A DNA stretch of 64,000 nucleotides from Fidelibacterota bacterium (lineage in GTDB: Bacteria > Fidelibacterota > Marinisomatia > SCGC-AAA003-L08 > D37C17), in contig JASLLI010000001.1 in the NCBI GenBank assembly GCA_030747125.1, positions 1 through 64,000 on the forward strand, read 5' to 3'. The notes under the pieces were generated by a model. That model made no database searches. It had not been told where the DNA came from and saw nothing but the letters and a program-made list of their open reading frames with translations. Positions within the stretch are counted from its first letter, which is position 1; each line of letters begins with the position of its first letter. Position numbers and translations under genes: made by a program. Below, piece after piece: positions 8,900-18,452 of the stretch.

Positions 8900-9331
8900 T
8901 TGCAATATTTGTACCAAGACTTTTTACCTATCATATTTTTCACACTGTTAGCTGCGATACTCATTGGCGCACCATTGGGTCTGCAATACCTCCTTTCCCC
9001 CAGAAAAAACAAAGGCGGGGACAAACTTATATCCTATGAATGTGGTGAATTGCCGGAAGGATCTGCCTGGGTTAAATTCAATATTCGCTTCTATGTGATT
9101 GCCCTGGTATTCCTTATTTTTGATGTGGAAGTTGTCTTCTTGTTCCCTTGGGCAGTCGTCTATCAGGAGCTTGGATTGCTTGCTTTTATTGAGGCATTTA
9201 TTTTCGTAATGATTTTAGTCGTAGGCTTTATCTATGTATGGGCTAAGGGAGATTTAGACTGGGTTAAGATGAATGTGCGTTATGGAAAGGGTCGTTATGC
9301 CAACCTACAATCTACAGGGGAAGAAAACTGA
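8900..9331 (+). CDS. nuoA: NADH-quinone oxidoreductase subunit A
   Basis: A small membrane subunit at the quinone-binding junction of complex I, 143 residues with three predicted membrane helices. The family signature [12 protein letters not shown], then [24 protein letters not shown], is intact. TTG is the only start that gives a family-like N-terminus. It is the first gene of an 11-gene operon and shares one base with nuoB (TGATG). No clear ribosome site precedes it. Confidence 0.95.
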   Translation: MQYLYQDFLPIIFFTLLAAILIGAPLGLQYLLSPRKNKGGDKLISYECGELPEGSAWVKFNIRFYVIALVFLIFDVEVVFLFPWAVVYQELGLLAFIEAFIFVMILVVGFIYVWAKGDLDWVKMNVRYGKGRYANLQSTGEEN

Positions 9332-9825
9332 TGGATCCTACTTTATTAGGGCAATTTAATAAAGATAATATCATTGTTGAAAAACTTGACACTTTAATCA
9401 ACTGGTCTCGGGCTAATTCTCAATGGTATTTCCAGTTTGGCCTTGCATGCTGTGCAATTGAAATGATGGCAGCTGCTGCTCCCCGCCATGATTTGGAGCG
9501 TTTTGGTGCCATGCCCAGGGCAACTCCCCGCCAGTCAGATGTTATGATAGTCGCAGGAACTGTGACGCTTAAAATGGCAGAACGGGTGAAAAGGCTCTAT
9601 GAGCAGATGTCTGACCCTAAATATGTTATCTCCATGGGCAGCTGTTCTAATAGCGGGGGACCTTACTGGCAGCACGGATATCATGTGCTTAAGGGTGTTG
9701 ATCTCGTAGTGCCTGTAGATGTGTATGTACCTGGCTGCCCTCCAAGACCGGAAGCCTTGTTGCAGGGACTTCTTGAGCTCCAGAAAAAAATTAAAACTGA
9801 AACCCCTCTTCGAAAGCAGGCTTAA
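9331..9825 (+). CDS. nuoB: NADH-quinone oxidoreductase subunit B
   Basis: The peripheral-arm subunit carrying the terminal [4Fe-4S] cluster N2 that reduces quinone. All four ligands are visible: adjacent Cys40 and Cys41 in [10 protein letters not shown], Cys105 in GSCSNSGG, and Cys136 in [10 protein letters not shown]. The 164-residue length is normal. Start and stop codons interlock with nuoA and nuoC by one base each, consistent with translational coupling. Confidence 0.96.
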   Translation: MDPTLLGQFNKDNIIVEKLDTLINWSRANSQWYFQFGLACCAIEMMAAAAPRHDLERFGAMPRATPRQSDVMIVAGTVTLKMAERVKRLYEQMSDPKYVISMGSCSNSGGPYWQHGYHVLKGVDLVVPVDVYVPGCPPRPEALLQGLLELQKKIKTETPLRKQA

Positions 9826-10310
9826 TGACCTTTTCAGAAATTACTGATCATATTGAATCTAAAACTTCAGGGAAAATTTCTCTCATTGAAGGAAAAGATG
9901 TAATTCAGGTAACTCCTGATAATTGGTTGGAAGTTGCGACTTTATTAAAGGACGACACCTCGCTTCAGTTTGATTATCTCATGTGTATTTCTTCATATGA
10001 CAAAGGGAACAATAAAACCTATGGAGCCGCCTATAATTTCTTTTCTGTTCAATTAAATCATTATATTGAGGTAAGAGTAGAGGTTGAAGACGGCACATCT
10101 ATTCCTTCAGTCGCAGGATTGTGGAGAGCAGCTGATTGGCATGAGAGAGAAGCGTATGATATGATGGGGTTACACTTTGAAAATCATCCTGATTTAAAAC
10201 GAATTCTCCTCTCTGAAGACTGGGAAGGATATCCGTTAAGAAAAAAATATACAGAGCCGGATTATTATCATGGAATGCCGGTTCCAAAAGACAAATCATA
10301 TTGGGATTAA
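9825..10310 (+). CDS. nuoC: NADH-quinone oxidoreductase subunit C
   Basis: The 30-kDa-type hydrophilic subunit of the complex I Q-module, 161 residues, with the signature WHEREAYDMMGLHFENHPDLKR-type segment and a terminal GYPLRKKY before an Asp/Tyr-rich tail. It is separate from nuoD, unlike the NuoCD fusion of enterobacteria. The last base of its stop is the first base of the nuoD ATG. Confidence 0.95.
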   Translation: MTFSEITDHIESKTSGKISLIEGKDVIQVTPDNWLEVATLLKDDTSLQFDYLMCISSYDKGNNKTYGAAYNFFSVQLNHYIEVRVEVEDGTSIPSVAGLWRAADWHEREAYDMMGLHFENHPDLKRILLSEDWEGYPLRKKYTEPDYYHGMPVPKDKSYWD

Positions 10311-11449
10311 TGGAAGAGCAGCTTTTAGATAAGTCGGTTATAGAAACAGGGGAGATGGTTCTCAATATGGGACCACAGCATCCCAGTACGCATGGGGTAT
10401 TGCGGCTCAAGATCCATACAGATGGTGAAGTGGTTTCAAAAATAGAACCTATTATCGGCTATCTTCATCGATGTTTTGAAAAACATTGCGAAAAGTTATC
10501 TTATGAACAAATCGTTCCATTTACAGATCGCTGTGATTATCTCGCATCCATGCACATGGATCATGCCTATTCTCTCGCTGTAGAGAAATTGTTGGATATT
10601 GAGCTGCCTGAACGTGTTGAATATATTCGGGTAATTATATCAGAGTTGCAGAGGATTGCAAGTCACTTGGTTGCAGTTGGTACTTTTGGTTTGGATGTAG
10701 GTGCTATCACTCCATTTACCTGGACAATTCGTGACAGAGAGCGCGTGCTGGACTTGTTTGAAGCGCTTTGTGGTGCCAGACTGCTCTACAATTATATCTG
10801 GCCCGGAGGTGTATCTCATGATCTGCCTCCTAAATTTCTGGAAAGAACTATCGAATTTTTGGAATACTTCGATCCTCAAATTGATGAGCTGAATAATCTG
10901 CTTACTACTAATAAAATTTTTATTGAAAGAACCGCTGATGTAGGGGTGCTGCCTCCGGAGGTTGGAATCAATTATGGTGTTACCGGCCCCAGTTTGAGAG
11001 GAAGCGGAGTAAATTTTGACCTGAGGAAGAACGAGCCATATTCAGTGTATCCAAATTTCGATTTCGACGTGCCGCTTGGTGAGGGCATTATGGGTACGCT
11101 GGGAGATTCCTGGGATCGGTATTATGTGCGTGTATTGGAGATGAGGGAGTCTGCTAAAATTATTCGTCAGGCAATTGAGCAGCTTCCTGATGGGGATGTG
11201 CATGCAGCGCTCCCGAAAAAAGTCAGACCCAATGCAGGTGAGGTCTATGGCAGATATGAGTCCGCAAGAGGTGATGTTGGCTTTTATATAATCAGTAACG
11301 GAAAAAATATTCCCCTTAGAGTGAAAATGCGTTCACCTGCTTTTTGCAATCTGTCCGTTCTGAGTGAGATTTCTGAAGGTTGGATGATTTCAGATATTAT
11401 TGCCATTCTGGGAAGCCTTGATATTGTGTTGGGAGAAATTGACAGATGA
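10310..11449 (+). CDS. nuoD: NADH-quinone oxidoreductase subunit D
   Basis: The 49-kDa-type subunit lining the quinone pocket, related to [NiFe]-hydrogenase large subunits without the metal cysteines. The diagnostic MGPQHPSTHGVLR segment lies near residue 20, and the C-terminus ends in the conserved ILGSLDIVLGEIDR-type tail. I chose ATG 10310, which overlaps the nuoC stop by one base, over an in-frame TTG nine bases upstream; this gives 379 residues. It overlaps nuoH by four bases (ATGA). Confidence 0.95.
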   Translation: MEEQLLDKSVIETGEMVLNMGPQHPSTHGVLRLKIHTDGEVVSKIEPIIGYLHRCFEKHCEKLSYEQIVPFTDRCDYLASMHMDHAYSLAVEKLLDIELPERVEYIRVIISELQRIASHLVAVGTFGLDVGAITPFTWTIRDRERVLDLFEALCGARLLYNYIWPGGVSHDLPPKFLERTIEFLEYFDPQIDELNNLLTTNKIFIERTADVGVLPPEVGINYGVTGPSLRGSGVNFDLRKNEPYSVYPNFDFDVPLGEGIMGTLGDSWDRYYVRVLEMRESAKIIRQAIEQLPDGDVHAALPKKVRPNAGEVYGRYESARGDVGFYIISNGKNIPLRVKMRSPAFCNLSVLSEISEGWMISDIIAILGSLDIVLGEIDR

Positions 11450-12546
11450 CTTCCATTTTTGATTCTCTTCAAATTACTTTTTCCGGTCTAAACCTCGATT
11501 TAATGATTGTACTTCCGGCAATCGCTCTTATGGGGGGAACGGTTATTTTTCTGTTGATGGCAGTGAATGCATTAGTTGCCGTTTATTTTGAAAGAAAAGT
11601 ATCTGCATTCATGCAGGACAGACTCGGCCCTATGGAAGTTGGTATTCTTGGCTTTAAGGGTGGTAAACGTTTCTGGGGTGGTATTGGTCAAACCCTTGCA
11701 GATGCTATTAAGTTGTTGGTAAAAGAAGATATTCTGCCTAATGACGCAGATCGTGTGCTGATGATTTTAGCTCCCTTTATTATTTTTACAGGTGCATTTC
11801 TTACATTCATTGGACTCCCCTTTGCTGAAAATCTGGTAATCTCTGATTTTAACATTGGTGTGTTCTATATTGTAGCTATGAGTTCTGTTGGGGTAATCGG
11901 GATTATTCTTGCAGGGTGGTCATCTAATAATAAGTGGTCACTATATGGCGCCATGCGTGCTGCAGCTCAGATCATCAGTTACGAAATTCCCATAGGACTC
12001 TCCTTGTTATTGGTAGTTTTGGTTGCTGGCAGTCTTAATTTTGGAGATATCGTTCAATGGCAGGCTGATAACCGCTGGTTTATTTTTCATAGTCCCTTTT
12101 CTTTTCTTGCCTTCTTTATATTTTTTATTTCTATTGTTGCTGAAACCAACAGGACGCCATTTGATATACCTGAGGCTGAATCAGAATTGGTAGCAGGATG
12201 GATGACGGAATATTCAGGATTTCGCTGGGCATTGTTTTTCCTCAGTGAGTATGCCAATATGTTGATTGTCAGTATAGTTGCCTCCACTGTCTTTTTGGGC
12301 GGATGGCTCTCACCTCTGCAAATGTTTAATGTATTACCGGAAGCATGGTTGTTTCTTGATGGACCCACTTTGGGATTGTTTTGGGTATTCTTAAAAGCAA
12401 TCATACTCATATTTGTCATGATGTGGTTTCGATGGACATTTCCCCGACTGCGTGTTGATCAACTCATGTACCTTTGCTGGAAAGTTTTTATACCCTTTGG
12501 GTTGGCCAACCTGTTTTTCATTAGTTTATGGGAGCTTTTATTCTAA
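11446..12546 (+). CDS. nuoH: NADH-quinone oxidoreductase subunit H
   Basis: The membrane subunit joining the Q-module to the proton-pumping arm, 366 residues with eight or nine hydrophobic helices. The hallmark ERKVSAFMQDRLGP loop and the PFDIPEAESELVAGW motif, whose acidic residues contact the quinone channel, are both present. The nuoI start follows the stop directly. Confidence 0.96.
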   Translation: MTSIFDSLQITFSGLNLDLMIVLPAIALMGGTVIFLLMAVNALVAVYFERKVSAFMQDRLGPMEVGILGFKGGKRFWGGIGQTLADAIKLLVKEDILPNDADRVLMILAPFIIFTGAFLTFIGLPFAENLVISDFNIGVFYIVAMSSVGVIGIILAGWSSNNKWSLYGAMRAAAQIISYEIPIGLSLLLVVLVAGSLNFGDIVQWQADNRWFIFHSPFSFLAFFIFFISIVAETNRTPFDIPEAESELVAGWMTEYSGFRWALFFLSEYANMLIVSIVASTVFLGGWLSPLQMFNVLPEAWLFLDGPTLGLFWVFLKAIILIFVMMWFRWTFPRLRVDQLMYLCWKVFIPFGLANLFFISLWELLF

Positions 12547-13998
12547 ATGAGTGAATATTTTAATAACATATTCTATGGTGTAAAGTCCTTTTTAACCGGG
12601 ATGAAGCTCACGCTGAGCCATTTTAAAAATAAAAAGGAGCTGGTAGCCACGCTTCAGTATCCACATGAGAAATGGCCGGTTCCTGAAAGAAATATCGGCT
12701 TTGATCATGCAGAATATAATTTAATCCGGTCGCGTCTGCATGTTGATATTGATGATTGTATTGCCTGTATGCAATGTGAAAAAGCTTGTCCTGTTGATTG
12801 TATAAAAATTGATTCCATTAAACCTCCCAAAGATAGCGATTTTGATTGTGGTATGACTTCAAATGATACGCAGAAAAAAATGATTGTGAGCCGTTTCACT
12901 ATTGATATGTCTGAGTGTATGTATTGCAATTTATGCGTTTTCCCCTGTCCTGAAGAATGTATCTATATGGTTGGGGGTCCCAATGCATCTAAACATGAAA
13001 TTGACTATGAATTCAGCCAATATGAACGCGACGGAATGATTTTTGAATTTGCCGATGCTACGGATGAACAAATCAAAGAGGCCGGCGGGGAAAAATGGAT
13101 TGAGCAAAGGGATGCCAAAATAAATAAACATGAAGAAGGTATTAAGTTAGAAGGAGAAGTGAAAATTGCCGTTCCTCCTCCTGTTACAACGCCTGTTAAA
13201 GCTGATGAATCAAAACCGGTTTCTAAAACAGCCGTTAAAGATTCAGGTACAGGCGAGTTGGAAATTAAATCGTTTAATAGTATCTCAGATAAAATGTGCA
13301 GAGGTATTGCGAAAAAGACATTCACTGCGGCTAAGAGAGCAGGCAAAGATCAAACTGCCATGCTTTCAGATATAGCCCAGGCGCTTAGTGATATGGGAAA
13401 AATGACGGATGAAATTCAAACTATACTTGATGGACTGCCTGCCCCCGTTGCTGAGCATGTGACCGAACCTGAAATAGAGCAAAAAGAGCCGGAATCAATA
13501 CCAGTTGCAGCTGAATCGCCTACTATTTTTGAAATGGATTTAAAAGATTTAAATGGCATCGAAGATAAAATGGCCAGGGGTATAGCAAAAAAAGCCTTTA
13601 TAGCGGCAAAAAGAGCAGGTGAAGATAAAGTTGAAGCAGTTAAAAATGCCTTAGAAGACGCAGGTAAGCTTGATACTGCTTCTGAGGCATTATTGTCCTC
13701 GTTCACCGCAGCATATTCAGATTCTGAGAATCTTGATCCAAAAGTAGAATCGGCTGGAGATGAAAAACCTGAATCAGGTGAACAATCTCAAGATTTACCT
13801 TTGTTTGATATAAAAGATTTAAATAGCATTGACGAAAAGATGGCTAGAGGTATGGCAAAGAAAATTTATACTGCCGGTAAAAGAGCTGAGAAATCCCGAT
13901 CAGAAGTGATCCGTGATATAAAGGCAGGCTTATCTGATGCAGGAAAATTGGACAGTGCTATTGAAGAATTATTGAATAGATTGGAGACTGGCAGTTAA
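12547..13998 (+). CDS. nuoI: NADH-quinone oxidoreductase subunit I with a triple-repeat C-terminal extension
   Basis: Residues 1-160 are ordinary NuoI, carrying two [4Fe-4S] clusters: Cys71/74/77/81 and Cys124/127/130/134 in the CxxCxxCxxxCP pattern. The family normally ends soon after the second cluster (about 150-230 residues), but this protein runs to 483. After a linker rich in Pro, Glu and Lys come three related segments (about 238-297, 328-386, 419-478). Each has a KM-x-RG-x-AKK core, then A-x-KRA and a D/A-G-K-L/M-D/T tail, and they are separated by acidic, disordered-looking linkers. There is no stop or frame change between the parts. The extension is basic, helical in character and soluble, so it should project from the peripheral arm. 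Because nuoE, F and G are absent, an electron-donor docking role is possible but unproven. Confidence 0.93.
   Translation: MSEYFNNIFYGVKSFLTGMKLTLSHFKNKKELVATLQYPHEKWPVPERNIGFDHAEYNLIRSRLHVDIDDCIACMQCEKACPVDCIKIDSIKPPKDSDFDCGMTSNDTQKKMIVSRFTIDMSECMYCNLCVFPCPEECIYMVGGPNASKHEIDYEFSQYERDGMIFEFADATDEQIKEAGGEKWIEQRDAKINKHEEGIKLEGEVKIAVPPPVTTPVKADESKPVSKTAVKDSGTGELEIKSFNSISDKMCRGIAKKTFTAAKRAGKDQTAMLSDIAQALSDMGKMTDEIQTILDGLPAPVAEHVTEPEIEQKEPESIPVAAESPTIFEMDLKDLNGIEDKMARGIAKKAFIAAKRAGEDKVEAVKNALEDAGKLDTASEALLSSFTAAYSDSENLDPKVESAGDEKPESGEQSQDLPLFDIKDLNSIDEKMARGMAKKIYTAGKRAEKSRSEVIRDIKAGLSDAGKLDSAIEELLNRLETGS
13258..13980 (+). repeat. Three ~60-residue repeats encoded in the nuoI 3' region
   Basis: Repeat units are encoded at about 13258-13437, 13528-13704 and 13801-13980. 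Each codes for a hydrophobic lead (F/L-x-x-L/F-N-x-I), D/E-K-M-x-RG-x-AKK, a short A-x-KRA helix and a G-K-L/M-D/T segment. Units 2 and 3 are closest, sharing IKDLN/LKDLN and KMARG; unit 1 is more diverged (KMCRG, SDMGKM). The nucleotide sequences have drifted, so the repeats are old, not recent tandem slips. Confidence 0.9.
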
Positions 13999-14483
13999 TG
14001 GGTGAAAATATTTTTCTTATGATTGCCGGCTTGGTAATTGCCTCAGCCTTTTGGGTGGTTTTTTCACCCAATCTTATTCACTCTGCAGTTTCTCTTTTAT
14101 TCACTTTGTTTGGTACTGCAGGACTATATGTATTTCTTTATGCAGATTTTATTGCTGCCACTCAGGTGGTTATTTATGTTGGGGGTATTTTAGTTTTGAT
14201 CATTTTTGGAGTCATGTTAACCAATCGAATTGATACACCAAGTATAGCGGCCGGCAGTGCAAACCAATTTATCGGTGGAATTGGGGCATTTGCCATTTTT
14301 GTAATGCAAATAGGAGTAATTTTTAATACTCCCTGGCAAATTGGCAACAATCAATCAAGAGAAACTACTGTTGATACTATTGGCAAACTGCTTCTGAATG
14401 AATATCTTTTGCCTTTTGAGATAGTGTCAATTTTATTATTAGCTGCTCTGATGGGGGCAGCATTGTTATCCAGGAGAAATTAA
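13998..14483 (+). CDS. nuoJ: NADH-quinone oxidoreductase subunit J
   Basis: A hydrophobic membrane-arm subunit of 161 residues with five predicted helices. The conserved YVGGILVLIIFGVMLTN segment forms the helix with the pi-bulge that switches between complex I states. It is interlocked by one base with nuoI upstream and nuoK downstream. Confidence 0.94.
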   Translation: MGENIFLMIAGLVIASAFWVVFSPNLIHSAVSLLFTLFGTAGLYVFLYADFIAATQVVIYVGGILVLIIFGVMLTNRIDTPSIAAGSANQFIGGIGAFAIFVMQIGVIFNTPWQIGNNQSRETTVDTIGKLLLNEYLLPFEIVSILLLAALMGAALLSRRN

Positions 14484-14791
14484 TGGATTCTCTAAATTCA
14501 TATCTTGTAATCGCTGCAGTCTTGTTTGCCCTTGGTATTTATGGAGTCATTACCCGTAAAAATGCAGTGGCTATTTTAATGGGGATTGAACTCATTTTAA
14601 ATTCAGCAAATATTAATTTTATTGCATTTAATAGATTCGGCGGTATGGAAACACTGGATGGGCATGTTTTCAGTATTTTTGTAATTGTACTGGCTGCTGC
14701 AGAGGCGGCGGTTGCTCTTGCAATTGTTATCAATTTGTTTAAAAATATCGGTTCTGTCAATGTAGATGATGCCGATCTGCTTAAAGGATAG
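14483..14791 (+). CDS. nuoK: NADH-quinone oxidoreductase subunit K
   Basis: A three-helix membrane subunit of 102 residues. The conserved glutamates of the proton path are present in MGIELILNSANINF and in the AAAEAAVALAIV helix. The size is typical. It is followed after two bases by the TTG start of nuoL. Confidence 0.95.
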   Translation: MDSLNSYLVIAAVLFALGIYGVITRKNAVAILMGIELILNSANINFIAFNRFGGMETLDGHVFSIFVIVLAAAEAAVALAIVINLFKNIGSVNVDDADLLKG

Positions 14792-14793
14792 CT

Positions 14794-16854
14794 TTGGAAT
14801 CTAATCTCAATCTACTGGCATTACTAAATTTATTTCTACCATTAGTCTCTTTTGCTATTCTTATTTTTTTTGGTAAGAAAATTGGGGAGTCAGCCCACTG
14901 GGTTGCTCTAACCCTTATTGGCATTACCTTAGTAATTGCAATGTTTTTCTTCTCTACTGTTTTTTCACCTCATGAAGGTCCTATTCTTCAATCCTCAATT
15001 CAATGGTTTACTACCGGAAGTTTCACCCTTTATTTAGGGTTTTTAATCAATAATGTGGCGGCCATTATGTTGTTGGTGGTTGCCCTGATTTCCTTTCTGG
15101 TGCATTTATATTCAGTAGAATATATGAAGGGTGATCCCCGCTATTCTCGCTATTTTGCCTATCTTGGGATTTTTACATTTTCAATGAATGGTATCGTCTT
15201 GGCTGACAGCTTGGTGATGATGTATGTCTTTTGGGAATTGGTCGGGCTCAGTTCATATCTGCTCATTGGTTTTTGGTTTGAAAAAGATTCAGCTGCAAAC
15301 GCTTGTAAAAAAGCATTTCTCACCAATAGAGTGGGGGATATTGGTATGTTTATCGGCATGATGATTCTCTTTTTTACCGTAGGGACATTTCAATTGGATG
15401 GATTAGCTGATGGCGTGAAAGACGGGGCATTTTCAGGCAATATGCAACTTCTCACCATTGCAGGAATATTAGTATTTATGGGCGCTGTAGGAAAATCTGC
15501 ACAATTTCCCCTGCATATATGGTTGCCTGATGCTATGGAAGGTCCAACTCCCGTATCTGCGCTCATCCACGCAGCTACCATGGTTGCAGCAGGGGTATAT
15601 ATGGTAGTTAGAATTTTCCCGATTCTTACCCCGGGTGCTCTTGAATTTATTGCAGTTGTCGGAGCAATAACCGCACTTATGGCTGCCATTATTGCAATTA
15701 CCCAAAATGATATTAAAAGAGTGTTGGCATACTCTACTGTGAGTCAGTTAGGATATATGATCATGGCATTGGGAGTGGGTGCGTATCAGGCAGGGTTTTT
15801 CCATCTCACTACTCATGCCATGTTTAAAGCCTGTCTCTTTCTTTGCAGTGGGTCTGTTATTCATGCAATGCATCATGCACTTCATGAATTGCATGACCAT
15901 GATACTGACCCTCAGGACATGCGTTTTATGGGTGGGCTCAAAAGTAAAATGCCCATTACCTACTGGAGTATGCTCATAGCTACCCTTGCAATTGCAGGGG
16001 TACCTTTCTTCTCTGGATTTCTCTCAAAAGATGCTATTCTTGCAGGGACACTCTCATATTACCATTCTCATCATGGTTGGACTATTTTTCTACCCTTAGC
16101 CGGATTCGGTGCTGCTGCCATTACTGCTTTTTATATGTTCCGTCTGATTTTTATGACTTTTTACGGCAAACCCTACGAACAAAAAATTCATGCTCATATA
16201 CATGAATCTCCTGTAAAAATGACATTCCCCTTAATTTTACTTTCCGTATTTAGTTTGGCATTAATTTTCACGCTCCCCAATACCGTGAATCCTGTTGATA
16301 GTCATGGCTGGTTTACCCATGCAGTGCCGATGGTTCAAAATAATGCAGGTTTGGATATGCACGCTGTTGAAGAAGGAATTCATCATGCACATTATACAGC
16401 CATGACCTTATCTCTCATAGTTGCAGGACTGGGTATTTTTGTTTCTGTTTTATTTTATCTGCTTCAAAAAATTGATGCTTCTAAAATTTCTTCTTTTATG
16501 AATAAATTCAAATTTTATGATATTTCATTTAATAAATTCTACATTGATGAAATTTATAACTTTTTACTCTATAAACCATTCCTTGGGCTGTCTTGGATTG
16601 CATCAAAGTTGGATTGGGATTTATACGACCAGAAATTTATTGATGGCTGGGGGTGGATAACTCTGAAACTGTCTGATAAATCCGGAGATGCCGATTATAA
16701 TTGGTTAGACCAAAAAATAGTGGATGGTTTTGGTAATCTCACCAACTACTTCGGAAAAAATTTAAAGTTATCACAGAATGGTGTTGTGCAAAATTATCTT
16801 TTAGGTGGAATGCTTGGTGTGGTTCTGTTAATCATTATTTTTCAACAATTTTAA
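14794..16854 (+). CDS. nuoL: NADH-quinone oxidoreductase subunit L
   Basis: The distal antiporter-like subunit of complex I, 686 residues. The proton-channel segments are intact: FWELVGLSSYLLIGFW with the key Glu, and PLHIWLPDAMEGPTPVSAL with its Pro/Asp/Glu features. A long C-terminal amphipathic helix region follows. The C-terminus (about 575-660) contains two related stretches of the form D-x-x-Y/L-DQK-x-x-DG-x-G, a small internal duplication. The start is TTG; the next ATG would remove the first membrane helix. Confidence 0.95.
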   Translation: MESNLNLLALLNLFLPLVSFAILIFFGKKIGESAHWVALTLIGITLVIAMFFFSTVFSPHEGPILQSSIQWFTTGSFTLYLGFLINNVAAIMLLVVALISFLVHLYSVEYMKGDPRYSRYFAYLGIFTFSMNGIVLADSLVMMYVFWELVGLSSYLLIGFWFEKDSAANACKKAFLTNRVGDIGMFIGMMILFFTVGTFQLDGLADGVKDGAFSGNMQLLTIAGILVFMGAVGKSAQFPLHIWLPDAMEGPTPVSALIHAATMVAAGVYMVVRIFPILTPGALEFIAVVGAITALMAAIIAITQNDIKRVLAYSTVSQLGYMIMALGVGAYQAGFFHLTTHAMFKACLFLCSGSVIHAMHHALHELHDHDTDPQDMRFMGGLKSKMPITYWSMLIATLAIAGVPFFSGFLSKDAILAGTLSYYHSHHGWTIFLPLAGFGAAAITAFYMFRLIFMTFYGKPYEQKIHAHIHESPVKMTFPLILLSVFSLALIFTLPNTVNPVDSHGWFTHAVPMVQNNAGLDMHAVEEGIHHAHYTAMTLSLIVAGLGIFVSVLFYLLQKIDASKISSFMNKFKFYDISFNKFYIDEIYNFLLYKPFLGLSWIASKLDWDLYDQKFIDGWGWITLKLSDKSGDADYNWLDQKIVDGFGNLTNYFGKNLKLSQNGVVQNYLLGGMLGVVLLIIIFQQF

Positions 16855-16867
16855 TTAAGAGGAAACT

Positions 16868-18439
16868 ATGGAGTCTTCAATACTCACCTTTTTAATTTTC
16901 CTTCCTGTCGCCGGGGCTGCACTTATGCTGCCTTTTTCAAAATTATACGGGAAAGAAAACACCCATTATTTTAAATGGATTGCACTGATTACCACTGGAA
17001 TCCAATTTGCTTTAGCGCTAATCCTTTACCGAAAATTTGATCCGGCTCTGTCAGTTACTGAATCACCTTTCACCGTCCAAATTGATTGGATAAAACATTT
17101 TAATATTCAGTACTTTCTCGGTGTAGATGGTCTCAGTATGCCTATGGTACTTTTAACTGCATTACTGTCTTTTATCTGTATCCTTGCCAGCTGGAAAATT
17201 GAAAAACAGGCATTAGGATATTTTTCACTTTTTCTTTTATTAGATGCTGGAATGATGGGTGTCTTTCTTGCATTGGACTTTTTCCTCTTTTATGTATTTT
17301 GGGAAGTGATGTTGCTGCCTATGTATTTCCTTATCGGCATTTGGGGTGGCCCTCAGCGAATGTATGCTGCTATTAAATTCTTCCTGTATACTTTATTTGG
17401 ATCCGTGTTTATGCTTTTGGCAATGTTGGCATTATATTACTATTCAGATCCTCATACATTTAACCTCATCACTCTCATTCAAACTGCGTCATCAATTGAT
17501 GCATCAATCTGGGGCTTTTCAGTTAAATATTTAATTTGGATCGGACTTTTTATCGGATTTGCTATAAAAGTACCAATCTTCCCCTTTCATACCTGGCTTC
17601 CATTGGCGCATGTGGAGGCACCAACAGCAATTTCTGTTATACTTGCGGGGGTCTTGCTGAAAATGGGTACTTATGGACTTCTAAGAATTAGTTATCCCCT
17701 TCTTCCCGGTGAAGTTGTAAACTTTTCCTATATACTTGCTGTACTTGGTGTCATAAATATTATTTGGGGTGCTGTGAATGCTATCGCTCAAATAGACATG
17801 AAAAAAATGGTAGCATACTCTTCTGTAAGTCACATGGGCTATGTACTGTTGGGTATGGCTGCAGCAATAAGTGAATCTTCAGCCGGCGCACAGGCAGGAA
17901 TGAATGGCGCTGTTATGCAGATGTTTAACCATGGTACTATTACTGCTATGCTCTTCCTGTTGGTCGGTATGGTGTACGACAGAGCACACCACCGCTGGAT
18001 TATTTTCCCAAGAGATTATGAAAAGCCAGAGTTAGCCGGGCAGCCTGGTTTTGGGGGTATAGGTGCACAGGTACCCATCTATACAGGCTTTGTAGCATTG
18101 GCTTTTTTTGCAGGATTAGGACTTCCTGCCTTATCAGGGTTTATCAGTGAAGCAATGTGTTTTATTGGCGGCTTCAGCGCATTTAGAACTCTTACTATTA
18201 TTGGTACTCTTGGTATATTATTGAATGCCATTTATTTTCTCCGTGCCTACCAGAGAATATTCTTAGGTCCCCTGAATGAAACCTATAAAGATTTAACTGA
18301 TATAAATAAAATTGAGCTGGCAACTATTGTACCCTTAGCTATAATTACATTAGTGCTTGGTGTATATCCTGCCCCACTATTGAATATGATTGCACCGGCA
18401 ATGGATGGAATCATTCAAATAGTACAATCTGCTCTGTAA
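16868..18439 (+). CDS. nuoM: NADH-quinone oxidoreductase subunit M
   Basis: An antiporter-like membrane subunit of 523 residues with about 14 helices. It carries the family motifs FYVFWEVMLLPMYFLIG (key Glu), PIFPFHTWLPLAHVEAPT, and the lysine of MKKMVAYSSVSHMG. A GAGGAAA site precedes the ATG, one of the few clear ribosome sites in the operon. It is followed closely by nuoN. Confidence 0.95.
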   Translation: MESSILTFLIFLPVAGAALMLPFSKLYGKENTHYFKWIALITTGIQFALALILYRKFDPALSVTESPFTVQIDWIKHFNIQYFLGVDGLSMPMVLLTALLSFICILASWKIEKQALGYFSLFLLLDAGMMGVFLALDFFLFYVFWEVMLLPMYFLIGIWGGPQRMYAAIKFFLYTLFGSVFMLLAMLALYYYSDPHTFNLITLIQTASSIDASIWGFSVKYLIWIGLFIGFAIKVPIFPFHTWLPLAHVEAPTAISVILAGVLLKMGTYGLLRISYPLLPGEVVNFSYILAVLGVINIIWGAVNAIAQIDMKKMVAYSSVSHMGYVLLGMAAAISESSAGAQAGMNGAVMQMFNHGTITAMLFLLVGMVYDRAHHRWIIFPRDYEKPELAGQPGFGGIGAQVPIYTGFVALAFFAGLGLPALSGFISEAMCFIGGFSAFRTLTIIGTLGILLNAIYFLRAYQRIFLGPLNETYKDLTDINKIELATIVPLAIITLVLGVYPAPLLNMIAPAMDGIIQIVQSAL

Positions 18440-18452
18440 ATAATCTTCATCC

